A stretch of 64,000 nt of DNA from an uncultured Dongia sp. (lineage in GTDB: Bacteria > Pseudomonadota > Alphaproteobacteria > Dongiales > Dongiaceae): assembly GCF_936916975.1 (NCBI RefSeq), contig NZ_CAKZGO010000014.1, positions 1 to 64,000 on the forward strand, written 5' to 3'. Position 1 is the first letter of the stretch; every line of letters starts with the position of its first letter. Below are positions 17,465-28,404 of the stretch, in pieces. Position numbers and translations under genes: made by a program. Below the pieces are notes generated by a model. The model did no database searches and was not told where the DNA came from. It saw only the letters and a list, made by a program, of their open reading frames with translations.

Positions 17465-18691
17465 TCAGGCAGATGCCGTGAACAGGGCGCGGAATTCGGG
17501 CTCGGCGATGATGCCGGCGGGCGCTGTGTCGGCGGCCTTCAGCCGGTCGCAGGCGACGCCGCTGAAATTTGTTTCGCCGAAGCGGCAGCCGCGCAGGCTG
17601 ACGGGGAATTCGCGTGTCATGCCATTGGGCAGATGCGCTGTCTGCATCTTCAAATCGGCGCCAGTGAAATTGGCGCGGCGCAGAATCGCTTCACTGAGAT
17701 TGGCGCCGCGCAGGTCGGCCTGCGCAAGATTGGCGCCGGTGAGATCCGCCATGGTGAAATCAGTCAGGTCGAGAATGGCCTTGTTGAACCTGGTCGAACG
17801 CAGGCGCGTATGGACGAAGAGGGCGGCACTCAGATTGCGGCCGGTAAAATCGACACCGGAAAGATCCATGCCGGAAAAATCGCCGCGCGCGCCGGTGGCG
17901 CCGGAACTTTCCACCCATTGCTCATGGGCCGTCACCAGATCGCTGATGCGCACCGCGGCCTCGGCGGAATCGTCGACGGCGATCGCTTCGGTGAGATCGA
18001 GATTGGTGTAGTTTGCCTTCTCGATCTCGACGCCGAAAATGTTGGCGTCCTTGAGGATGGCGCCGTCGAGCTTGGCGCCTTCGATGGCAGCACGGTTGAG
18101 CATGGCACCCGTGAGGTTGCAGCCGGCCAGATTGGCGCCGCGCAGGTCCGCATCCTTCAATGACGAGCCGGAGAAATCGGCTTGGCTGAGATCGGCGTTC
18201 CGCAAGATGGCACCGGAAAGATCGGCCTTGCGCACGACGGCGGCGTGAAGCTTGGCGCCTTCCAGATTGGCGCGCGTCATGCCCGTGCCGTCTTGTGCGG
18301 TGATGACATTGGCGCGTTGCGCCGGGCCGGTATTACCATCGACATTGACCATCAGTGAACCGTCGCGGAAATCGGCGCCGGTCAGCAGCGCTTCGCTGAA
18401 ATCGGTCCCCTGCAGATGCGCGCCACGGAAATCCGATCCGCGGCAATCCGCGCGCAGCAAGGTACTGCCGGCGAGATTGGCGGCGAAGAAATCAACCTCA
18501 TCGAGCTTGGAATCATTGAGATCGGAATTGAGGATCTGCACGCCGGTCAATTTGGCGCGGGTCAGCACGACACCCGGCAGGCCGAAATTCTCCAGCACGA
18601 CCAGCGAAAGGTCGCCGCGCTTGCCGCCGCGTTCCTGACGAAGCCAACGACGGTGCGCGACCAGCGTCGCGCGCAAGATGTCCATATCCAT
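17465..18691 (-). CDS. Pentapeptide repeat-containing protein
   Basis: Many A(D/N)LxX repeats (e.g. KDADLRGANLAGCNLTGAML). Confidence 0.93.
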   Translation of the reverse strand: MDMDILRATLVAHRRWLRQERGGKRGDLSLVVLENFGLPGVVLTRAKLTGVQILNSDLNDSKLDEVDFFAANLAGSTLLRADCRGSDFRGAHLQGTDFSEALLTGADFRDGSLMVNVDGNTGPAQRANVITAQDGTGMTRANLEGAKLHAAVVRKADLSGAILRNADLSQADFSGSSLKDADLRGANLAGCNLTGAMLNRAAIEGAKLDGAILKDANIFGVEIEKANYTNLDLTEAIAVDDSAEAAVRISDLVTAHEQWVESSGATGARGDFSGMDLSGVDFTGRNLSAALFVHTRLRSTRFNKAILDLTDFTMADLTGANLAQADLRGANLSEAILRRANFTGADLKMQTAHLPNGMTREFPVSLRGCRFGETNFSGVACDRLKAADTAPAGIIAEPEFRALFTASA

Positions 18692-18827
18692 GGTGATCGT
18701 TCTCTATAGTTCCCCAGCCCTGTTCCCCAACAGGAGCTGAAGCTTAACCATGGAAGTATTAACGAATCCAACAACGACGGCTGATTGGCGATGCTTCCGA
18801 AAGAAATAGTATAAGTAATATTAATGA

Positions 18828-19805
18828 CTACTTCCGCGCGCGATCATCCTGGGTGCGCTTATTCAGCGCCTTCGAGGAATTATTTCCCTTAGACGTTTCG
18901 GCCGCCAGTTGGGCTGCCGCCGCCTTCGCCGCCTTCGCCTTTCCCGCATCCACCGTTGGGAAGGCGAGGTTCATGCTCTCCAGCGCGTCGATGGCGATGC
19001 CGGCCACCACCAGCCGCGCATAGGGCTTGTCGTCGGCCGGCACCACGAACCAGGGCGCACGCTTGCTGGCGGTGGCGCCGATGGCCGCATCATAGGCCGC
19101 CATGAAATCCGGCCAGCGCTGGCGGTCGCGCAGATCGTCGGGCGAGAACTTCCACATCTTGTCGGGATCTTCGATGCGGGCCAGCAGGCGCTTCTTCTGT
19201 TCCTCCGGCGAGATGTTGAGGAAGATCTTGCGCACGATGATGCCGCTGCGCGCGAGATAGTCTTCATAGGCGGCAATGTCGGAAAGTCGCTCGTCCCAGA
19301 TCTGCTTGCCGACGACCTTTTCCGGCAGGCGTTGGCTGTCGAGATAGTGCGGATAGACGCGCACCGCCACGACCTCTTCGTAATAGGACCGGTTGAAGAT
19401 GCCGATGCGGCCGCGCCGCGGCATGGCCAGGCTGCAGCGCCACAGAAAATCATGTTCCAGTTCGGCGCCGGCCGGCGCCTTGAACGATGTGACATCGACG
19501 CCCTGCGGATCGACCCCTGACATCACGTTCTTGATGGCGCCGTCCTTGCCCGACGCATCCATGCCCTGGAGGATCAGCAGCAGCGACCAGCGGCCCTCGG
19601 CATGCAAGCGCTCCTGCAGGCTGCTCAGCTTTTTACTGCATTCCTTCAGCAGATCCTCGGCCTTGTCCTTGTCGAGCGTGCTGCTGACGTTGTTGGCGGT
19701 CGCATAATTCTTCAACCGGAATCCCTTGCCGCGCTCGATCCGATAGGGAGTGATGAGGTCTGCGGCACGCAGTTCCATCTTCTTGGCTGCTTCGTTCTTC
19801 TTCAT
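18828..19805 (-). CDS. ppk2: Polyphosphate kinase 2 family protein
   Basis: LLILQGMDASGKDGAIKNVMSGVDPQGVDVTSFKAP; FNRSYYEEVVAVRVYP. Confidence 0.94.
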   Translation of the reverse strand: MKKNEAAKKMELRAADLITPYRIERGKGFRLKNYATANNVSSTLDKDKAEDLLKECSKKLSSLQERLHAEGRWSLLLILQGMDASGKDGAIKNVMSGVDPQGVDVTSFKAPAGAELEHDFLWRCSLAMPRRGRIGIFNRSYYEEVVAVRVYPHYLDSQRLPEKVVGKQIWDERLSDIAAYEDYLARSGIIVRKIFLNISPEEQKKRLLARIEDPDKMWKFSPDDLRDRQRWPDFMAAYDAAIGATASKRAPWFVVPADDKPYARLVVAGIAIDALESMNLAFPTVDAGKAKAAKAAAAQLAAETSKGNNSSKALNKRTQDDRARK

Positions 19806-20815
19806 GGCGTCACCACGACATTGCCCATCACTGTGCCGCTTTCGACCGCTTCATGGGCCATGGCGATGTCCTCCAGGGGATATGTCGCAGCAATGCTGTG
19901 CTGCAGCCGGTTGTTGCGCAGCATGTCGGTGAGCGCCGCGACGGCGCGGGCGCGCAAGGCCGGCGGCTGATTGTAGACGATGAAAAAGCGATAGCCGATA
20001 TTGCCCAGAATTGATGGGCCGAAACCCACCATCGCTTCCCGTGCGCTTGAGCCATAGATGGCGATCAAGCCGTAATCGGCCATCACGTTGGGCAGCCAAG
20101 CGATGTTGCCAGAAAAGTCGACCTCAATGGCGCGCGCGACACCCTTGCCTTGCGTGATCTCTTTAATCTTCGCCACAACGTCTTCCTGCTTGCGGTCGAT
20201 GATGATCTCGGCGCCAGCGGCGCTGGCATGGGCCGCCTTGGCGGCAGAGCTCACCGTGGCGATGACACGCGCACCTTTGGCGGCTGCCATCTGCACGGCG
20301 TAATGGCCGACGGCACCCGCCCCGCCATTGACCAGCACCCAATCGCCGGGCTGCACGCCGCCATCGGTCTCGACCGCCTGCCAGGCGGTAAGGGCCGGGA
20401 TGCCGAGGCAGGCGCCGGCGGCAAAATCGGTACCTTCCGGCAAGGGCACGGCCTGCATCGCCGGCAGGGTGACATACTCCGCCGCCGTCCCGAAAGGTCG
20501 GTTCCAGCGCGCATTCCAGACCCAGACGCGTTCACCGACGCGACTTTGCGGCACGCCGCTGCCGACCATGTCGACGATGCCGGCGCCGTCGCTATGGGGA
20601 ACGATGCGCGGATACTGGCTGGCGGCGGCACCGGTCCCCATCCGCATCTTCACATCGGACGGGTTGACGCCGGACGCGTGCACGCGCACTCGAATTTCGC
20701 CCGGCTGCGGCAGCGGGTCGGGCATGTCGGCCACCTGCAGAACCGCACGGGCCGGGCCCATTTTTTCATAGAATGCGGCTCGCATTTGCCACGTCTCCGG
20801 ACGGCCAGGGATCAC
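19802..20815 (-). CDS. NADPH:quinone reductase / MDR-family zinc-independent alcohol dehydrogenase
   Basis: VRVHASGVNPSDVKMRMG; VLVNGGAGAVGHYAVQMAAAKGA; 4-bp overlap with ppk2. Confidence 0.9.
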   Translation of the reverse strand: MIPGRPETWQMRAAFYEKMGPARAVLQVADMPDPLPQPGEIRVRVHASGVNPSDVKMRMGTGAAASQYPRIVPHSDGAGIVDMVGSGVPQSRVGERVWVWNARWNRPFGTAAEYVTLPAMQAVPLPEGTDFAAGACLGIPALTAWQAVETDGGVQPGDWVLVNGGAGAVGHYAVQMAAAKGARVIATVSSAAKAAHASAAGAEIIIDRKQEDVVAKIKEITQGKGVARAIEVDFSGNIAWLPNVMADYGLIAIYGSSAREAMVGFGPSILGNIGYRFFIVYNQPPALRARAVAALTDMLRNNRLQHSIAATYPLEDIAMAHEAVESGTVMGNVVVTP

Positions 20816-20889
20816 TGAAATATCGCCTCTGGTGAGCCTAGCCGAGCCGGCCTGCCAGTGATAGTCTCCGCCGCCGATTCGGAGACAAG

Positions 20890-21558
20890 ATGCGGTCGCT
20901 CCATCATTTTTCGCTTCAGCCGCAATCGCGGCGCGTGCGCATTCAGCTGCGCGAGAAGAAGCTCGATTTCGACCCCGTGCCAGAGAAACCCTGGGAGCGG
21001 CGCGACGGCCTGCTGCAACTCAACCCTGCCGGTGAGACGCCGGTGCTGGTGGAAGAGGGCGGGGTGGTGGTCTCGGGCGCGTATGCGATCAGCGAGTATC
21101 TCGAAGACGTCTATGCGGAGAACCCGTTGCTCGGTCGCAACGCCGTTTCGCGGGCCGAGACGCGGCGGCTGGTCAGCTGGTTCGACGGCAAGTTCGAGCG
21201 CGAGGTGACGCAGAATCTGTTTCACGAGAAGATGCTAAAGCGCCTTCTGGGCCTTGGCGGCCCGGATTCAGGCGCCATCCGCGCCGGCAAAAGCAATATC
21301 CGCATCCATCTCGACTACATTTCCTGGCTGGCTGACCGACGCAACTGGTTGGCGGGGGACGATTTCAGCCTGGCCGACATTGCGGCCGCAGCCCAGATCT
21401 CGGCCATCGACTATTTGGGTGATGTTGCCTGGGATCAGCACCGGGAAGCTGCAGAATGGTATGCCCGGGTAAAATCCCGCCCCAGCTTCCGCCCGATCCT
21501 GGCCGATACCTGGCCCGGCACCCAGCCGCCGCCACACTACGCAGATCTGGATTTTTAG
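20890..21558 (+). CDS. Glutathione S-transferase family protein
   Basis: MRSLHHFSLQPQSRRVRIQLREKKL; NPAGETPVLVEEGGVVVSGAYAISEYLED. Confidence 0.9.
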   Translation: MRSLHHFSLQPQSRRVRIQLREKKLDFDPVPEKPWERRDGLLQLNPAGETPVLVEEGGVVVSGAYAISEYLEDVYAENPLLGRNAVSRAETRRLVSWFDGKFEREVTQNLFHEKMLKRLLGLGGPDSGAIRAGKSNIRIHLDYISWLADRRNWLAGDDFSLADIAAAAQISAIDYLGDVAWDQHREAAEWYARVKSRPSFRPILADTWPGTQPPPHYADLDF

Positions 21559-21598
21559 AGGGGCTGGTTCTTCCCCCCAGGGGGCTAAGGGCAGGCTC

Positions 21599-22801
21599 TT
21601 AAGCCGCCTGGTGGGCGTTTACGAGGTGGTCGTAGAGCGACAGCATGTTGTCGGTCATGACCTGCCGGTCGGCCCGTTGGCGGACATTGTCGATGACCTG
21701 CGGGGTGCGGGCTTCGCGCTCGTCGAGGGGCAGCGAGAGGGCATCGCGGATCGCCCAGCCCAGCGCCATGGCATCATTGGGCGGGGTGACCCAGGCCATG
21801 GAACTGCCTTCCAGCACCTCCCGGGCATTGGGGAAGTCGCTGGCGACGACCGGCCGGCCCAGCGCCTGAGCCTCGATGATCACCCGGTTATAGGTGGCTG
21901 GCTCCAGATAGGGGGCGACGATGAGGTCGGCCAGCATCAGGGCGGCCGCCATGTCCTTGACCTCGTCAGCCATCAGGACCCGGTCCTGCAGCTGGTGATG
22001 GATAATTTCCTTCTCCAGCTGGGCCCGGTAGCTGCCGCCATCGGTTTCGGCGCCGACCAGGATGCAGCGCAGATCAAGATCGCGGATCAGCGCCAGGGCT
22101 TCCAGCAGCAGGGAATGGCCCTTGGCCCGCTCGAAGGCGGCCGGGGCCATGATCACCGGCAGGTCGTCCGGTACCCGCCATTGGTTGGCGAGCTGGACGA
22201 CGCGGGGCGCCGTCACCTGGGTGGGGTCGAAGCGGGTGAGGTCGATACCATAGGGAATGACGCTGAGCCGATGGCCGAGCGTCGGGATCGCCTTGGCGAT
22301 CTCCTGGCCCGTGCCGTTCGACAGCGTCACAACCAGATCGGATTCGGCAAAGGCGGTGAGGCTGCGCTTACTCAAGGCACCGACATTGGCCGGGCCATCA
22401 TGAAAGGTTGTGACCAGGCGGCAGCCCGCCTTCTTCGCCGCAGCATGGCCGATGACGGCGAGGCTGGCGCTTTGCGCGTGAATGATGTCGACCTTGTTTT
22501 CGATCGCGAATTTGGCGACGCGCCGGGCAACGTTGAACGTCGTCACCGGGTTGCGGCTGGCCAGTTTCATCTCGACCGGCTTCACGCCATAGCGCGGCAG
22601 CTCATGGGTCGACACGGTGGCGGTCTCAAAGCCGATAAACGCCTGGCCGCCCGCCGCCGTCACCGCACCGGCCAGTTCCAACGCCAGACGCGAGCCACCG
22701 CCGGCATCGAAATGCGGCACCAGCTGCAACACAGTTGGCGCCTTTCGATCCAAGGCAGGGGTAGTGTAAAGAGGAGGCGCGGAAACGGTGTCGATTGACA
22801 T
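21599..22801 (-). CDS. Glycosyltransferase family 4/1 protein
   Basis: FDAGGGSRLALELAGAV; IEAQALGRPVVASDFPNAREVL. Confidence 0.92.
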   Translation of the reverse strand: MSIDTVSAPPLYTTPALDRKAPTVLQLVPHFDAGGGSRLALELAGAVTAAGGQAFIGFETATVSTHELPRYGVKPVEMKLASRNPVTTFNVARRVAKFAIENKVDIIHAQSASLAVIGHAAAKKAGCRLVTTFHDGPANVGALSKRSLTAFAESDLVVTLSNGTGQEIAKAIPTLGHRLSVIPYGIDLTRFDPTQVTAPRVVQLANQWRVPDDLPVIMAPAAFERAKGHSLLLEALALIRDLDLRCILVGAETDGGSYRAQLEKEIIHHQLQDRVLMADEVKDMAAALMLADLIVAPYLEPATYNRVIIEAQALGRPVVASDFPNAREVLEGSSMAWVTPPNDAMALGWAIRDALSLPLDEREARTPQVIDNVRQRADRQVMTDNMLSLYDHLVNAHQAA

Positions 22802-22826
22802 CTCTTATCCGGGGAGAGCTTCGCCA

Positions 22827-23777
22827 ATGCAGTTCAAAAAGAACCCACAGGTCATCAGGTCACCATTATCAGGCCCCACCGCCGGATTGCAAGTGCCGCT
22901 GCATGCATCGGCAGCGCATCAGGGCCACGATGGCGTGATGTCCCAGGGAATGTTGGGGGGAGTAACAGAAGGGCCGATATCGGGGATTCCGCTCTCCCAA
23001 ATCGAGCGTTTGCCGCAGAGTGGCGGGCGTTTCATTGCCTATCACCGACGCAATCATGCTGCGAACGACGTCTCCGCCCATGGCAAGAATTTGCAAGGAC
23101 AGCTGCCAGGGATCGTATTCCTTGGCGGCTTCGCCTCCGACATGACGGGAACCAAGGCGCTGGCGCTCGATGCCTTTTGCGCCGCAACCGGTCGCGCTTT
23201 CGTCCGATTCGATTACAGCGGTCACGGACAATCTTCGGGAAAATTCACCGACGGTACGATCGGCGCATGGTGCGACGATGTGCTCACCGTGCTCGACCAG
23301 TTGACGCAGGGACCGCAGATCCTCATCGGCTCCTCGATGGGCGGCTGGCTCATGCTGCTCGCGGCACTCGCGCGGCCGCAACGCATTCACGCATTGATCG
23401 GTGTCGCTGCCGCGCCGGACTTCACCGAAGAGCTGATGTGGGACACGATGGACGAGACGATGCGCGCGCGTCTTATGAAAGAGGGTCGCATCGAAGAGCC
23501 GAGCGCCTATAGCGAAGAGCCCTACGTGATCACGCGGGCACTCATCGAGGACGGGCGCAATCATCTGCTGCTGAAAGGCGCCATCAACATCGATCGGCCA
23601 GTGCGACTCATCCATGGGCAGGTGGATGCCGATGTCCCGTTCAGTGTTTCGTTGCGCTTGGCCGATCATCTGGTCAGCAGCGATGTTGTGGTGACTCTGG
23701 TGAAGGATGGCGACCATCGCCTGTCGCGCCAGCAGGATCTCGACCGGATGATCATGGCGGTGGATGAGCTGTCGTAG
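22827..23777 (+). CDS. Alpha/beta hydrolase
   Basis: VFLGGFASDMTGTKALALDAF, nucleophile elbow IGSSMGGWLML; start at MQFKKNPQ after GGGGAGAG. Confidence 0.88.
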   Translation: MQFKKNPQVIRSPLSGPTAGLQVPLHASAAHQGHDGVMSQGMLGGVTEGPISGIPLSQIERLPQSGGRFIAYHRRNHAANDVSAHGKNLQGQLPGIVFLGGFASDMTGTKALALDAFCAATGRAFVRFDYSGHGQSSGKFTDGTIGAWCDDVLTVLDQLTQGPQILIGSSMGGWLMLLAALARPQRIHALIGVAAAPDFTEELMWDTMDETMRARLMKEGRIEEPSAYSEEPYVITRALIEDGRNHLLLKGAINIDRPVRLIHGQVDADVPFSVSLRLADHLVSSDVVVTLVKDGDHRLSRQQDLDRMIMAVDELS

Positions 23778-23827
23778 GTCGGTTGCTCTCAGTCGTCAAG
23801 CCGGGGATGACGAAAACCAAACTACCA

Positions 23828-24739
23828 TTAACCACCTGAATCAAATATGTTTTTCAGGCCGGTCCGATAGCTCGGAAAGGCCAGTTCGATACCCAGTTCC
23901 TGCTTGATCAGATCGTTGCGCACGCGCTTGTTGTCGTCATAGAAGCTGCGCGCCATGGGCGAGAGGTCGGCGGATTCATAGGGCACTTCCGGCGGTGGAG
24001 CGACGCCCAGCAACTCGCAGGCATAGGTGACGACATCGGCAGGCGGTGCGGGATCGTCATCGCAGACGTTGTAGGCCGCACCCGGACGGGGCTGCGCCAT
24101 TGATGCCTCGAGGACGGCAGCAATGTCTGCCACATGAATGCGGCTGAAGACTTGTCCCTGTTTCACTACGCGGCGGGCTTTGCCATCGCGCACGGTGTCG
24201 AGTGCCGATGAGCCGGGGCCGTAGATACCGGCAAGGCGAAACAGATGTGCCGGTTGCGGCAAGGACAGCCACGCCTGCTCGGCATGCAGACGACGCCGGC
24301 CGCGTTCGCCGCTGGGTGTCAGCGCACTTGCTTCATCGACCCAGGCGCCATCGCGATCGCCATAGACACCGGTGGTGGAGAGATAGCCGATCCATGAGAG
24401 ATGCGACGCTGCCTGCGCGAGATCGTTCTTGTGCAGATCGATCACCGGATCGCCAGCGCTGTCCGGTGGCACGGAACTGAGCACATCGGTGACGCCCGCC
24501 AGCAATCCCACAAGGTCGCTGACAGGTCGGTCACGATCGAAAAGATGCGCGGTGATGCCGAGGGCTGCCAGCGCCTGCTGCTTTTCCGGACTGCGGCAGG
24601 TGCCGCTGACGCGCCACCCCCGCGCCAGCAATCTATCCGCGAGATACCGCGCCGAAAAGCCGAGTCCGAAACAGAACAAGTGGCCCGGCTGCAGGTCGCG
24701 CCCCAGGCCTCCATCACGTGGCGGATTTGTCGCCGTCAT
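23828..24739 (-). CDS. SDR-family NAD(P)-dependent oxidoreductase / sugar nucleotide epimerase-like
   Basis: LFCFGLGFSARYLADRLLARGWRVSGTCRS; YLSTTGVYGDRDGAWVDE. Confidence 0.88.
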   Translation of the reverse strand: MTATNPPRDGGLGRDLQPGHLFCFGLGFSARYLADRLLARGWRVSGTCRSPEKQQALAALGITAHLFDRDRPVSDLVGLLAGVTDVLSSVPPDSAGDPVIDLHKNDLAQAASHLSWIGYLSTTGVYGDRDGAWVDEASALTPSGERGRRRLHAEQAWLSLPQPAHLFRLAGIYGPGSSALDTVRDGKARRVVKQGQVFSRIHVADIAAVLEASMAQPRPGAAYNVCDDDPAPPADVVTYACELLGVAPPPEVPYESADLSPMARSFYDDNKRVRNDLIKQELGIELAFPSYRTGLKNIFDSGG

Positions 24740-24844
24740 GAGACTTGCAAATTCCTTCCCGCGGTTCCATCAATCCTGCACGAAACTGGACAATGGTCGT
24801 AATGGGCCAGCGTGGAAACATCAATACTGGCGGAAACATCAACC

Positions 24845-25606
24845 ATGCGGCTTTTGGGTATTTCACTTGCGGTATTAACGATGGTCGCCAGCGCCGCTTG
24901 GGCGCAGGACACGCTGACCAGTGCCGAGAACGAGCAGCAATACTCGGCCTGCATGGTGCTGGTCGACAAAAACCCAGCCGAAGCCCTGGAAAGTGCCGTG
25001 GCGTGGGAAAAGCGCGGTGGTGCCGATGCGGCCCAGCATTGCCAGGCATTGGCCTTCATCGGCCTGCGCCAATACGAAGATGCCGGTGTGCTCCTCGAGC
25101 GTATCGCCGAAACGATGCCTCAGGTACGGGCGCCGATCGCCGCTGAGGTGTTCGGGCAGGCAGCCTATGCCTGGAAACTGGCCGGCAAGGACGAGCGCGC
25201 CCTGCACGATCTCAACCAGGGTCTCCTGCTGCAGCCCAAAAGCGGTGAGTTGCTGATCGACCGCGCTCTGCTTTATGGCGAGAGCGGCATGTATTTCGAG
25301 GCGCTCGACGACCTCAACGCGGCGGCCGATCTGCTGCCCGGCCGTCCCGATATCTTCGCCTATCGCGCCTCCGCTTATATCTCGCTGAGCCAGCTCGATC
25401 TTGCGGCCGACAATCTCGACCAGGCGCTGCTGATCGCCCCTGATTATCCGCAGGCGCTGCTTGAGCGCGGCAAGCTGCGGCAGCTCAATGGCGACAAAGA
25501 GGGTGCTCGCAAGGACCTGTTGCGCGTTCTCGAGGTGGCGCCCAAGACCGATGTGGCCGGCGCTGCACAGCAGCAGTTGGAAAAGCTTGATCTCAAGGCC
25601 GAATAG
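24845..25606 (+). CDS. Tetratricopeptide repeat protein with signal peptide
   Basis: MRLLGISLAVLTMVASAAWAQ leader; TPR-like repeats. Confidence 0.83.
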   Translation: MRLLGISLAVLTMVASAAWAQDTLTSAENEQQYSACMVLVDKNPAEALESAVAWEKRGGADAAQHCQALAFIGLRQYEDAGVLLERIAETMPQVRAPIAAEVFGQAAYAWKLAGKDERALHDLNQGLLLQPKSGELLIDRALLYGESGMYFEALDDLNAAADLLPGRPDIFAYRASAYISLSQLDLAADNLDQALLIAPDYPQALLERGKLRQLNGDKEGARKDLLRVLEVAPKTDVAGAAQQQLEKLDLKAE

Positions 25607-25622
25607 CTAAGCCGCCACGGCT

Positions 25623-25654
25623 GGCCGACGATGGCGCGGGCGCCATCGTCGGCC
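25623..25654. terminator. Bidirectional hairpin between convergent genes
   Basis: GGCCGACGATGGCG-CGGG-CGCCATCGTCGGCC, 14-bp perfect stem. Confidence 0.7.
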
Positions 25655-25663
25655 GTTTGGACG

Positions 25664-27166
25664 CTACATGGCCCGTACGCTGGCTAGGAATTGGTCGACG
25701 CGCTGTTCCAGCGTGCCCGCCTGTTTGGCCAAGGCCTGGGCATCGTTGAGCACCGAGTTCGAGGACTGCCCGGATTCCTGTGCCGCGATGGTGACACCGT
25801 TGATGTTGAGCGATACTTCTTTGGTTGCAGCTGACTGCTCTTCCACAGCGCCCGAGATCGAGGTGCTGATCTCGCTCACCTGCCCGATGATTTCGCCGAT
25901 CTGACGAATGACATTGGCGGTGGTGGCGCTCGATTCCTGTATGCCCTTGATCTGCAGGTCGATTTCTTCGGTGGCCTTGGCGGTCTGCGTGGCAAGGCTT
26001 TTCACCTCCGACGCCACGACGGCAAAGCCCTTGCCCGCCTCGCCGGCGCGGGCCGCTTCGATCGTTGCATTCAAGGCCAGCAGATTGGTCTGGCTGGCAA
26101 TCTCGGAAATGATCTTGGTGACATCGCCGATCTTTTGCGCGGCAGCAACCAGGTCGCTCACCATCACTTCGGACTTCCGGGTCTCGGCCACGGCGATGCC
26201 GACGACACGGGTCGATTCTGCGATCTGACGGGCGATCTCGTTCACCGATGCGGCCAGTTCTTCCGTAGCTGCCGAGACGGTCGAGGATTGCTGGTTGGTC
26301 TGTTCGGCCGAGGCTGCCAGGGATTGCGCCGTGCTTTCCATGTTGTGGGCGGACGAGGCGACCGTCTGCACCATCGACTTCACGCCACTTTCAAAATCAT
26401 TGGCGAGCGCCACATTCTCGGCCTTGCGCTTGGTGAGGTCGGTGGCGAATTTGACTACCTTCCACGGTCTTCCATTGAGATCCATGATCGGATTGTAGGA
26501 AGCCTCGATCCAGACTTCCTTGCCGCCTTTGCCGATGCGCTTGTACTGGGCTGCCTGGAATTCGCCGGCCCGCAGCTTTTCCCAGAACTGGCGATAATCT
26601 GCACTGTCCCGATAGGCAGGCTCGACGAACAGGCTGTGATGCTTGCCTTTGACCTCGGCTAACGTGTAACCCAGCGTCTTCAGAAAATTCTCATTGGCCG
26701 TGATGATGGTGCCGTCCAGTTCGAATTCGATCACGGCCTGCGAGCGGCCGATCGCATCGACTTTGCCGGCGAGATCGGCATAGGCCGATTTCTGCTGGCT
26801 GACATCGGTGGCATATTTCACCACTTTGAACGGCTTGCCGCTGCTGCCCATCAAGGGGTTATAGGAAGCCTCGATCCAGACCTCCTTGCCGCCCTTGCCG
26901 ACGCGCTTGTATTGCGCCGACTGGAATTCGCCGCGGTTTAGCTTGGCCCAGAACTCACGGTACTCCGCGCTGTCGCGATAAATCGGATCAACGAACAGGC
27001 TGTGATGCTTGCCCTTCACCTCTGCCAGCGTATAGCCCATGGCATTCAGAAAATTCGCATTGGCGGTGATGATGGTGCCGTCCATGTTGAATTCGATGAC
27101 CGCTTGCGACTTGTCGAGCGCCGAGAGCCTGGCCGCGGTATCGCCGTGGAACCATGGAAATTTCAT
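25664..27166 (-). CDS. Soluble methyl-accepting chemotaxis protein with two tandem PAS domains
   Basis: MCP signature [36 protein letters not shown]-type; two near-identical PAS units; no TM segment. Confidence 0.93.
   Translation of the reverse strand: MKFPWFHGDTAARLSALDKSQAVIEFNMDGTIITANANFLNAMGYTLAEVKGKHHSLFVDPIYRDSAEYREFWAKLNRGEFQSAQYKRVGKGGKEVWIEASYNPLMGSSGKPFKVVKYATDVSQQKSAYADLAGKVDAIGRSQAVIEFELDGTIITANENFLKTLGYTLAEVKGKHHSLFVEPAYRDSADYRQFWEKLRAGEFQAAQYKRIGKGGKEVWIEASYNPIMDLNGRPWKVVKFATDLTKRKAENVALANDFESGVKSMVQTVASSAHNMESTAQSLAASAEQTNQQSSTVSAATEELAASVNEIARQIAESTRVVGIAVAETRKSEVMVSDLVAAAQKIGDVTKIISEIASQTNLLALNATIEAARAGEAGKGFAVVASEVKSLATQTAKATEEIDLQIKGIQESSATTANVIRQIGEIIGQVSEISTSISGAVEEQSAATKEVSLNINGVTIAAQESGQSSNSVLNDAQALAKQAGTLEQRVDQFLASVRAM
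26378..27109 (-). repeat. Tandem 366-bp (122-aa) PAS duplication in the MCP CDS
   Basis: SQAVIEF(N/E)(M/L)DGTIITAN...[10 protein letters not shown] occurs twice with 122-aa period. Confidence 0.85.
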
Positions 27167-27680
27167 GTGCTACCCCTTTTGCCTATGTCGTAAAACGCCC
27201 GGCTGATCCGGATGCCTATCGATGGATGACGAACGCAGGGAGGCTGCGGAATTCAGACAAGCGCCAGCGCGCCGCCAAATTACGGCGTGGTACGCAAAAT
27301 ATCGGGGCCTGGATCCATCCGATACGCGCTGGCCAAACTTCGACCGATGTACTGAAACAGGTGATCTCGCTGGACAACCAGCGCCGGCAGCAAACCCCGT
27401 TGGCCGCACCACAACCAGACGAAGCGTCTATCCTTTTGATCTTCAGGCCCCGCCGACTCGGGCCAGAATTTTATTATATAAAAGTATAATAATGATAATT
27501 ACTTGTCAATTAATGCCGTAGATAAGTAACAAATCCTGAATTCTATGATGATATTCCTGCATCTAATGAGATATTCAATATCGATTCCTACCATTCAAGA
27601 ATTGTTGCAATGGAGGAAGATCCGGTTGCCACCGGACGTTTCGAACACCTGGGCTGCGGGCGCCACGATTTTCAGCCGCG

Positions 27681-28208
27681 TTAGCGAGACGATTGAACGG
27701 GAGAGTCCCGCATTACATCGCACTTCGATTCGGCAAGGGTCAGCAACAGCGCATCAATCTGATCGCAGATCTGATCGAGCGTGTTGAGCACGCATTCCAG
27801 GGCCTCGTTGATCGGCAGGCGGCGAATCCGCTGCTGGCGCAAATTGACCAATGAGCCTTCTCGCACTGAGGTCTGCTCCAGCGCAGCGGCCAGCTGACGA
27901 CGCAAATGGCCACCCGCTAGGCCGACCGATACGGTAAGACTGCACAGGAATAGCAATTCATCGGCAACGAGTGCCGTCCTTTCCGCCACTTCCTTCGACA
28001 CCGACGTAAACAGCCGTGCTCGGCCCACATAAGCCTGATCGATGTCCCCGAGCCGGGCGCCTATTACCCACGCTGCCATCTCCTTTGACGGATCAAGCTC
28101 CCGCAAGCGCGCGAAAGCTCCCCGGACCGTCCGATTGGCACGGATGGCGCTCACCTTCAGCCGAACCAGCGTGGCGTGTGTCAGGTCTTTGGTCGAAATA
28201 TCTATCAT
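27681..28208 (-). CDS. Hypothetical protein
   Basis: ORF to 28253; start MIDISTKDL after GAAGAG. Helical, no family recognised. Confidence 0.55.
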   Translation of the reverse strand: MIDISTKDLTHATLVRLKVSAIRANRTVRGAFARLRELDPSKEMAAWVIGARLGDIDQAYVGRARLFTSVSKEVAERTALVADELLFLCSLTVSVGLAGGHLRRQLAAALEQTSVREGSLVNLRQQRIRRLPINEALECVLNTLDQICDQIDALLLTLAESKCDVMRDSPVQSSR

Positions 28209-28404
28209 GATCTCTTCGGAGAATACGGACATCGAATGGGGGTGTTTTTTCAATGACGGAAGTCAGCACAATGCACTTGCACTCGTCACCAGGCTTCGGT
28301 GATCCGATCGATCGTGTTGTTCCCATCAAGAACAGCAATTTCGTTGTGACCGGCGAGGGCAGGCACGATGATCCTTAGATGAGGCATGCTCAGGCTGTCA
28401 TACG

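Noticed and set aside
22788-22801. Head-to-head overlapping starts of the glycosyltransferase and hydrolase
   Set aside because: The hydrolase has a better SD/ATG at 22827; the symmetric MSID starts look coincidental.
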